From Ancistrus triradiatus (lineage: Eukaryota > Chordata > Actinopteri > Siluriformes > Loricariidae), in assembly GCA_025084515.1 (NCBI GenBank), contig JAJAGP010000017.1, forward strand, positions 981,120-1,045,119: 64,000 nucleotides of DNA, in the 5' to 3' direction. The notes under the pieces were generated by a model. It was not told the DNA's origin. It did no database searches and was given only the letters and a program-made list of their open reading frames with translations. The translations under genes were made by a program, and so were the position numbers. Of the stretch, positions 57,170 to 64,000 are shown one piece after another (position 1 is the stretch's first letter; each line of letters begins with the position of its first letter).

Positions 57170-57766
57170 TCCTGCACACCGGCTTGGAGGAATTTTAGCC
57201 CATTCCTCCATACAGAACAGCTTCTGGGATGTTGGTGGGTTTCTTCACATTAACTGCTCACTTCAGGTCCTTCCACAACATTTCGATTGGATTAAGGTCA
57301 GGACATTGACTTGGCCATTACAAAACATTACCTTTATTCTTCTGTAACCATTCTTTAGTAGAACGACTTGTGTGCTTAGGGTCGTTGTCTTGCTGCATGA
57401 CCCACCTTCTCTTGAGATTCAGTTCATGGACAGATGTCCTGACATTTTCCTTTAGAATTCTCTGATATATTTCAGAATTCATTGTTCCGTCAATGATGGC
57501 AAGCCTGGCCCAGATGCAGCAAAACAGGCCCAAACCATGATACTACCACCACCATATTTCACAGATGGGATTGCTTGTTCACATGATCTTTAGCAAACTG
57601 CAGACGAGCAACAATGTTCTTTTTTGGAGAGCAGTGGCTTTCTCCTTGCAACCCTCCTTGCTTCCTCCATTTGTCCAAACTCTTTAGAGATGGTTTTGTA
57701 ACCTTTTCCAGCCTGATGAGCATCAACAACTCTTTTTCTGAGGTCCTAAGAAATCTCCTTTTTTCA
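57170..57766 (-). pseudogene. Family A Tc1 transposase pseudogene
   Basis: On the minus strand MKKRRFL..SEKELLMLIRL is a frame-shifted N-terminus. A large deletion follows, joining the helix-turn-helix to KPLLSKKNIVARLQFAKDH and then, after another deletion, to ARLAIIDGTMNSEIYQRILK and RWVMQQDNDPKHTSRSTKEW (second Asp). The first catalytic Asp region is missing and the C-terminus is shifted. Non-functional. Confidence 0.8.
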
Positions 57767-58529
57767 TGCCATGATGCACTTCCACAAACGTGTTGTGAAG
57801 AGCAGACTCTGATAGATCCCTGTTCTTTAAATAAAACAGGGTGCCCACTCACACCTGATTGTCATCCCATTGATTGAAAACACCTGACTCTAATTTCACC
57901 TTCAAATTAACTGCTAACCTTAAAGGTTCACATACTTTTGCCACTCACTAATATGTAATACTGGATCATTTTCTTCCATAAATAAATGACCAAGTATAAT
58001 ATTTTTGTCTCATTTGTTTAACTGGGTTCTCTTTATCTACTTTTAGGACTTGTGTGAAAATCTGATGATGTATTAGGTCATATTTATGCAGAAATATAGA
58101 AAATTCGAAAGGGTTCACAAACTTTCAAGCACCACTGAAGATGTGTCTAATTGAGTGCACAGTGAGTGAACACAGTGTGTCTGATCCAATTGTTCCAGCT
58201 CAACACACACTAACACCATCATATCAGTGTCACTACAGTGCTGAGAAATATCTGTTATCCAAATAGTACCTGATCTGTGGGGTCCTGACTCTTAGAGAAC
58301 AGAGTAAAGGGAACTAATCAAGTCACAGAAAAACAGATGGATTACAGTCTGTAAGTGTTTTGAGTATAAAAGGGTTTTGCTTTCTATTGGTACAGAAAAA
58401 CTGCTTGTGAACTACAAAGTGCACCTATTTGATAAGTGGAGCTGATAAAATGGGCAGTGAGTTCAGAAACCATTAAAGTGATTTTAATGGTTTTAATGTA
58501 TTTGCTGATCCGTGTACATTCTACACTCA

Positions 58530-59340
58530 ATGTCCATTTCATCAGCTCTGTATACTGTATAAAGAGGGTCTCAGGATCACTCAGTGCTAATTCTACCACT
58601 GGGCCACTGGACTTGCACAGTGACACCCAGAGCAAACACACCTATATTGTGTGGAATGGGAAGAAAAGCCAAGTATACTGAAGCTAAGATGGCATCTGCC
58701 AATAATGAGGAACTCAAAATGGAATCTACAAACAATGATGTCCCAGTTTCAGCTTTCTATTGGTACAGAAAAGTTTTATTGCATACCTGTTAAGCCTTGC
58801 CTTGTGTTGTGTTACATGCACCGTAAAAATCTGCTGGCCCATCACTGAGGTGCCACACGGTTTAACCAGGCCATGTTTACACCTGAGCCCTGTGTTCTCT
58901 GGGATAGGTGTCGAAACAAACTGTTGGTTTTGGTGTGACAGTTATTTAGACAACTTACATTTCTAGTAATCCTACTTTGAAATGTGGGAAATTTTGGACC
59001 AGTGTAAGCACTCTATGATGGTATTGCCTAATTGTTTAGTTTTCTCCTGTATATTGATATTAAAGTAAAATAAAATAATGAGAAATACTTACAGTTAAGT
59101 GCAAAATATGAATAGGCTTTACTGATGTTCTGTCATTACCACAAGTAATAACAATATTTAACATTTTAGATTACGATAGTAATGAAACTTTCAAAATGAC
59201 AGCTCAGAGTTTGCATCTTTCATTCTGAATTCCATAGATTAGACCACAATTGCTTTAATTTCTCTTTGCTTACCCTCTATGCAGTTGTTGGATCTTCTCA
59301 TTTGTAATACTCCTCCCTACTCTTACTGATATGTTCTTAC
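58530..59340. other. Intergenic, nothing recognised
   Basis: No supported exon or mobile element ends. Confidence 0.45.
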
Positions 59341-59965
59341 TATATTGGCCAGTGGTTCTTACATTTTCTCTGACTTGCATTTCACTCCAGACAGTATGAA
59401 CCCAACATACTTCATGTTTTCTCTGGTCAGCTTCTTTTAATTTTTAATATACCTATACATCCATTCCTGCAACTTGGAAAGGTAAAGCATTTACCACTTT
59501 GTAATGTTGTCATTCCTTCTCGGAACACTTAATAGATGTTTTGGCACCGAGGACATCAAGCAATGAAGTGTTCCAGGTGATGGTTCATCCCAGATGACTC
59601 TGAACCCAGAGAAGTCAATACTACATACGAGCAGGGTTATGTCTTGTTTTTGCACAGTAACATTTTAAGTGGCATTTTTGAATGTAGCTCTCTACTGTGG
59701 GGCATGACAGGTTTGCCAGGCAATCCCATGCCATTGTGCTTATGTCAGCTACTGATGACTGATGGTTCTTGATGCAGTGCTGTCTGAGGGATCAGAGATC
59801 ACGGGTGTTCAGCTTGGCCTCGCTGTTACCGCACTGAAATTCCTCCAAACTCCTTGAGGCATTTAATGATATTTGCATTGTTGAGGGAGAAATATGTGAA
59901 TGACTTACAGACATTCTTTGATAATCACTGTTTTTGCACAATTCAATCATTTTCTTAAAGTTTTG

Positions 59966-60016
59966 ACCTTTTGGTCCATAGTCCAGTGCCTTAACCGCTA
60001 GGCTACCACAGTCCCG
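59966..60016 (-). mobile_element. SINE 5' fragment nested in a family D element
   Basis: The complement reads GGGACTGTGGTAGCCTAGCG and then the AAGGCACTGGACTATGGACC box A region. The box B half is missing. Confidence 0.65.
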
Positions 60017-60177
60017 TGGCCTGTTTGTAATAACATTCATTTAGGAGTTTTTTTTTTTTTAATGCGTCGCAGGCATGGATGCATATTAACAAATTAAATT
60101 AAGCTGACCAGAAAAAAAACGATGAAATATCTTGAGTTCTTAACGTCTGCAATGAAATAAAAGTCAAGGTAATTGCC

Positions 60178-60462
60178 CAGAAAAAAAATGTACTGTGAAA
60201 TTTGACAGAACCATGAAATGGCCAAATTACCACCAAAATTCACAGTACATCTGTGAAATAATTCATGGTCAGTTCACAGTCCACCAAGTTTACAGTTGTA
60301 CTATGAAATTTGACAGTAGAACCATGAAGTGGCCAAATTACCATCAAAAATTCATAGTAGAACTGTGAAATTCATGGTCAAACTGTGAAAGCTCACATTA
60401 AAACTGTCAAGCAATTCACAGTTTTACTACGAAAATTCACAGTACATTTTTTCCTGGGTGTA
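60178..60462. mobile_element. Small MITE with internal direct repeats
   Basis: Starts CCCAGAAAAAAAATGTACTG and ends CAGTACATTTTTTCCTGGG, about 22-bp inverted repeats. Inside, ATTTGACAG..AACCATGAA.TGGCCAAATTACCA occurs twice as direct repeats about 120 bp apart. It interrupts the right arm of the family D element. Confidence 0.75.
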
Positions 60463-60520
60463 AGACACTGCGTTTTGCTTTTTCATTTTCCATACTGTCC
60501 CAACTGTTTCTGACTTGGTA

Positions 60521-61090
60521 TAAATACTTCTAGGGAGAACCCTCATTTCATTTTAACCTCCGATGAAATGACCATTGTGTAGAACCTTTTTCTTCCTTCT
60601 CGCTTATACTTTGCATTCAGTAGTACACACTTCTAATGTCATGAGCAACGGTTATTTAAACTGATTGCTACCTAACTGGAACACAGGGGGCAGTATAGGA
60701 CAGCACTCCGGAAATTTGCAAGTAACAGTGAATTACGTAGCTTTTTTTTGTTTTTAGTTTCACAGATAATAGCGTGAATAAACACTTTATCACAGTTGAG
60801 TCAGTCTTACTGATTAAGTGTGTGTGTGTGTATGGTGACACATTTAAAAACAACACCGACAGAATTTTCTTTCCACAAGGGTACTACTTTTTTAGAGCAT
60901 CAATCGATATCACCTCAACTGTTACCTCTCAGTAGACAGCCAAATATAAAACAATAAAAACTTAGAACAAATTACTGGAAAGTAATAAGATCAATACTTG
61001 ATTTTCTTTTACATTAGCCCACATTTTCCTATATTAGGCAAACCGCTTTATAGGCAAGAGATTTGGAAAGAATAAGGTAGTGGTTATTTA
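60521..61090. other. Intergenic, nothing recognised
   Basis: A short (GT)6 lies near 60820. No gene supported. The 3' UTR of the bmp8-like gene (minus) probably reaches into 61090-61555; candidate AATAAA signals (plus TTTATT) lie at 61087-61092 and 61215-61220. Confidence 0.4.
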
Positions 61091-61555
61091 TTGACTACAT
61101 GTATTCTGTCATATACTGAATGTTGCATATATGAGATCATTACCTGTTGTTTGGCACTGAATACGTTGGGGTCCTATGCAAGCTAGCGTATTGATTACGA
61201 CTACACAAACATATTTTATTCCATCTGCAAAAACCCACAACAAGAAAAGCCACACATAACCAAAATAATTATTTCTTACCTGATTGCTTGCAAGACATTC
61301 CACATAATCATTTCACAAACTACAGAAATAACCTCTGTTCCTAACACCATAAATGGCCAGCTTATTTTACATCATGTGAAATGTAAATAGAAATTAAATA
61401 GTATACATGTTTAAACTGTGTTAATATAGTCTCATAATTAAATACAACCTCAGCATGACAACCTGACAGAAAGGTGGGACAATAATAAATGCTATAAATA
61501 GTACATCAAGCAACAGGTTGGTTCAACCTGGACTGGGGAAACCAAAGAGACGTGT

Positions 61556-61705
61556 TCATAGGCAGCCACAAGTCTTCACCACCATGTTCCGATGTTTTTT
61601 GAGTATTACGTTGTTGTTGTCATCGTAGAACAGCACAGAGATGGGGCTGAGCTTCGTTGGTGCACAGCAGGCCTTTGGCACCTCATCTGGTTTTATTAGA
61701 TGAAC
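61556..61705 (-). CDS. bmp8a: BMP8-like ligand, last coding exon (partial gene)
   Basis: This exon encodes the C-terminal half of the cystine-knot domain of a secreted TGF-beta-family ligand. It spans acceptor CTATTGGCAG-type at 61706-61707 to TGA at 61556, 49 residues starting in phase 0. Landmarks are VHLIKPDEVPKACCAPTKLS (with the adjacent Cys pair, one forming the dimer bond), VLFYDDNNNVILKKHRNMVV and the terminal TCGCL. The KACCAPTKLS and KKHRNMVVK wording fits BMP8 better than BMP5, 6 or 7, which have KPCCAPT and KKYRNMVV. The family assignment is firm and the paralogue is likely. The remaining exons should be to the right; none were seen before 64000. Confidence 0.83.
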   Translation of the reverse strand, partial: VHLIKPDEVPKACCAPTKLSPISVLFYDDNNNVILKKHRNMVVKTCGCL

Positions 61706-62253
61706 CTGCCAATAACAAGAAGTCACCAATTTGATGATGAACCAACCATATTTCCAATAAAATCAAGAAAACCTCAGAAAGCCTCTTAAGCCTTTTACTT
61801 ATGGGGCCACTTGACTCTGAGCACAGACAGTGACCATTTCAATGGCATTTCCTTGAAGAAACCTAAACACAGTTCACCATGGAATGCATACAAACTGCAC
61901 CCTGCAGGATCTCATCAACACAGTAAGATACACATGAGCAATGGTCCCTCTTTTGCTCCTAAAACAGTCTTCACTCTTCTGATGATGAGTTATATTTTGG
62001 AACAATGACTGTAAGGTCAGGCACTTATGGACAGTAAGCCCTGACTCACTGTTTGTATTTCAATTCATCTCAAAGGTGTAACTGTTGAACAATTCAGGTG
62101 GGATATCTTAAGAACATGGGCATGGGAAATGTTCGAAATAGCATACTATACCTACTACTCATAATAAACTCCACCCAAAGGTCATAAGTAGTATGCAGTA
62201 CAGTATGCCAAAGAATCTTGTATGACTTAAGGTCAAGTTTGCTGTCAGACATA
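61706..62253 (-). other. Intron of the bmp8-like gene, nothing recognised
   Basis: No second exon was found between the acceptor and the Tc1 element. Confidence 0.45.
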
Positions 62254-63767
62254 CAGTGGGGCAAAAAAGTATTTAGTCAGCCACTGATTGTGCAAGTTCT
62301 CCTACTTAGAAAGATGAGAGAGGTCTGTAATTTTCATCATAGGTACACTTTAGCTATGAGAGACAAAATGAGAAAAAAAATCCAGGAAATCACATTGTAG
62401 GATTTTTAAAGAATTTAATTGTAAATAACAAAAATTCAACTCAATACTTTGTAACATAACCTTTGTTGGCAATGACAGAGGTCAAACATTTCCTGTAAGT
62501 CTTCACCAGGTTTGCACACATTGTAGCTGGTATTTTGGCCCATTCCTCCATGCAGATCTCCTCTAGCGCAGTGATGTTTTGGGGCTGTCACTGGGCAACA
62601 CAGGCTTTCAACTCCCTCCACAAATTTTCCATGGGGATAAGGTCTGGAGACTGGCTAGGCCACTCCAGGACCTTGAAATGCTTTTTATGGAGCCACTCCT
62701 TCATTGCCCGAGCGGTGTGTTTGGGATCATTGTCATGCTGGAAGACCCAGCCACGTTCCATCTTCAATGCTCTCACTGATTGAAGGAGGTTTTGGCTTAA
62801 AATCTCATGATACATGGCCCCATTCATTCTTCCCTTAACACGGATCAGTCGTCCTGTCCCCTTTGCAGAAAAACAGCCCCAAAGCATGATGTTTCCACCC
62901 CCATGCTTCACAGTAGGTATGGTGTTCTTGGGATGCAACTCAGCATTCAAACACGACGAGTTGAGTTTTTACCAAAAAGTTCTATTTTTGTTTCATCTGA
63001 CCACATGATATTCTCCCAATCCTCTTCTGGATCATCCATATGCTCTCTAGCAAACTTCAGACGGGTCTGGACATGTACTGGCTTAAGCAGGGGGACACAC
63101 CTGGCACTGCAGGATCTGAGTCAATCTCGGCTTAGTGTGTTACTGATGGTAGCCTTTGTTACTTTGGTCCCAGCTCTCTGCAGGTCATTCATCAGGTCCC
63201 TCCGTGTAGTTCTGGGATTTTTGCTCACCGTCCTCATGATCATTTTGACCGCATGGGATGAGATCTTGCGAGGGGCCCCAGATCGAGGGAGTCCCAAGAT
63301 CAATGGTCTTGTATGTCTTCCATTTTCTTCCAATTGCTCCCACAGTGGATTTATTCACACCAACCTGCTTTCCTATTGTAGATTCACTCTTCCCAGCCTG
63401 GTGCAGGCCTACAATTTTCTTCCTGGTGTCCTTCGACAGCTCTTTGGTCTTGAGTTTGAAGTCCGACTGTTTGAAGCTGTGGACAGGTGTCTTTTATACA
63501 GATAACGAGGCCATTAATACAGGTAACAAGTGGAAGACAGAAGAGCTTCCTAAAGAAGAAGTTACAGGTCTGTGAGAGCCAAAAATCTTGCTTGTTTGTG
63601 GGTGACCAAATTGTTATTTACAATTAAATTCTTTAAAAATCCTACAATGTGATTTCCCGAATTTTTTTTTAAGTGTACCTATGACGAAAATTACAGACCT
63701 CTCTCATCTTTCTAAGTAGGAGAACTTGCACAATCAGTGGCTGACTAAATACTTTTTTGCCCCACTG
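62254..63767 (-). mobile_element. Tc1 element, family B, both ends intact
   Basis: Starts CAGTGGGGCAAAAAAGTATT and ends ACTTTTTTGCCCCACTG, perfect at the outermost bases, with TA on both sides (62252-62253, 63768-63769). It is 1514 bp. It is the best-preserved family B copy here, in the same orientation as the bmp8-like gene and presumably in its last intron. Confidence 0.93.
62436..63460 (-). pseudogene. Family B Tc1 transposase pseudogene
   Basis: The start codon region reads CTCAAGACC where ATGGCCAAGACC is expected. TKELSKDTRKKIVGLHQAGK and ESTIGKQVGVNKSTVGAI follow, then a frameshift. SGAPRKISSHAVKMIM and RDLMNDLQRAGTKVTKA resume in another frame. The catalytic half has a deletion around the WRKKNAEL block, RGWVFQHDNDPKHTARA (second Asp) and SPDLIPMENLW (Glu). 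Several lesions; inactive. Confidence 0.83.
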
Positions 63768-63769
63768 TA

Positions 63770-64000
63770 ACTACATGGCATGCTGCATCCCAAAATGCAA
63801 GGTGCCCACAAGTAATAGAGGGAAACTGGGGAAAATTGACACCAGTGACATCCAGCTTCCATCAGCTGAGTGTATATACTGTTTATACTCTGATCTAATA
63901 CACATGGCATCTATGCGTACACACATTTAACTGCGGTTTGTGTTACAGAAGGAATGAACTACTGATCCTATAATACATTTCACTACATGGTAGTCACATG
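63770..64000. other. Window end, nothing recognised
   Basis: No exon or repeat was identified. Confidence 0.45.

Larger units (their letters stand above)
56350..58137 (-). mobile_element. Chimeric family A Tc1 insertion
   Basis: Left end TAGTGGTGCTTGAAAG (first base C to T), right end CTTTCAAGCACCACTG, target TA on the left and a mutated AA on the right. After 391 bp (at 56740) the element breaks off and is followed by 134 bp of non-Tc1 DNA. A second left end then starts (CAGTCGTGCTTGAAAG at 56877), which runs to the single right end. The 134 bp and the second left half match the 21.4-20.9 kb locus inverted. Confidence 0.85.
56090..58530. mobile_element. Foldback element split by a Tc1 insertion
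   Basis: The left part 56090-56349 (GATGTGGTGGTGCTGTGTTA, GCAGTGCTGCTGGAGTTT) and right part from 58138 (GATGTGTCTAATTGAGTG, CAGTGTCACTACAGTGCTGA, ATGGATTACAGTCTGTAAG) line up with one uninterrupted element at 43531-44277. The intervening 1788 bp is Tc1. Confidence 0.75.
59345..60520 (-). mobile_element. Family D mariner-like element, minus strand, decayed and nested
   Basis: GACAGTATGAACCCAACATA and ATCCATTCCTGCAACTTGG mark one arm. AAGCATTTACCACTTTGTAA and GTTCCAGGTGATGGTTCAT are antisense transposase. 59760-59900 encodes the N-terminal block (minus, FQCGNSEAKLNTRDLR-like). The right arm carries GAAATATCTTGAGTTCTTAA and ends near CATACTGTCCCAACTGTTTC. A SINE scrap and a small MITE are inserted in it. 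Confidence 0.65.

Noticed and set aside
1..64000. CRISPR arrays, toxin-antitoxin, phage defence or other prokaryotic systems; endogenous retroviruses
   Set aside because: Spliced vertebrate genes throughout. The only regular short repeats are microsatellites and minisatellites, and no LTR pair, gag/pol/env-like frame or primer-binding site was recognised.

Overview
The window reads as a stretch of nuclear genome from a teleost fish. Short, well-conserved vertebrate exons with GT-AG introns sit in AT-rich DNA packed with fish-type repeats: Tc1/mariner transposons, tRNA-derived SINEs, foldback elements, hAT-like elements and GT, CT and AAT microsatellites. The Tc1 load and the repeat types suggest a catfish- or cyprinid-like fish, but the sequence alone does not fix the species. 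No prokaryotic operon, CRISPR array, phage or plasmid feature was seen.

Five protein-coding genes can be supported. In order they are: a FoxH1/FAST-family forkhead gene (minus, 31230-32408, 3 exons, 249 aa); ntaq1/wdyhv1, the N-terminal glutamine amidohydrolase (plus, 34539-39412, 6 exons, 202 aa); psma2, the proteasome alpha-2 subunit (minus, 40464-49431, 8 exons, 234 aa); znf706 (plus, coding exons 54712-55080, 76 aa); and the last coding exon of a BMP5/6/7/8-group ligand, most like bmp8 (minus, 61556-61705), whose other exons lie beyond the right edge. foxh1-like and ntaq1 are divergent, ntaq1 and psma2 converge tail to tail with poly(A) signals about 0.36 kb apart, and psma2 and znf706 are divergent. 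Ntaq1 and the proteasome both act in protein turnover, but nothing here shows that their neighbourhood is functional.

Region by region: 1-6480 holds a TIR-bounded A-rich element, a decayed Tc1-type transposase and a 2.1-kb minisatellite block with 50-bp and 30-bp units. 6480-31200 has no host gene I can support; it is a transposon field in which three Tc1-like families (called A, B and C here) and a long-TIR family (D) are repeatedly nested, all with broken transposases. 31200-40400 contains foxh1-like and ntaq1. 40400-49450 is psma2, whose introns hold most of that interval's repeats. 49450-55740 has the psma2/znf706 divergent region and znf706. 55740-61500 is again nested repeats, and 61500-64000 is the bmp8-like exon plus a Tc1 element in its upstream intron.

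The observations most worth a second look are: an inverted copy of ntaq1 exon 3, with its 5' splice site, lying inside ntaq1 intron 1; a forkhead recognition helix that has lost the usual His-Asn pair; a Tc1 insertion at 56-58 kb that looks like a chimera repaired from the 20-21 kb locus, with an unoccupied paralogous site at 43.97 kb; and transposon ends that abut splice sites of psma2 exon 6 and znf706 exon 2. All exon and element boundaries were read by eye from the sequence.
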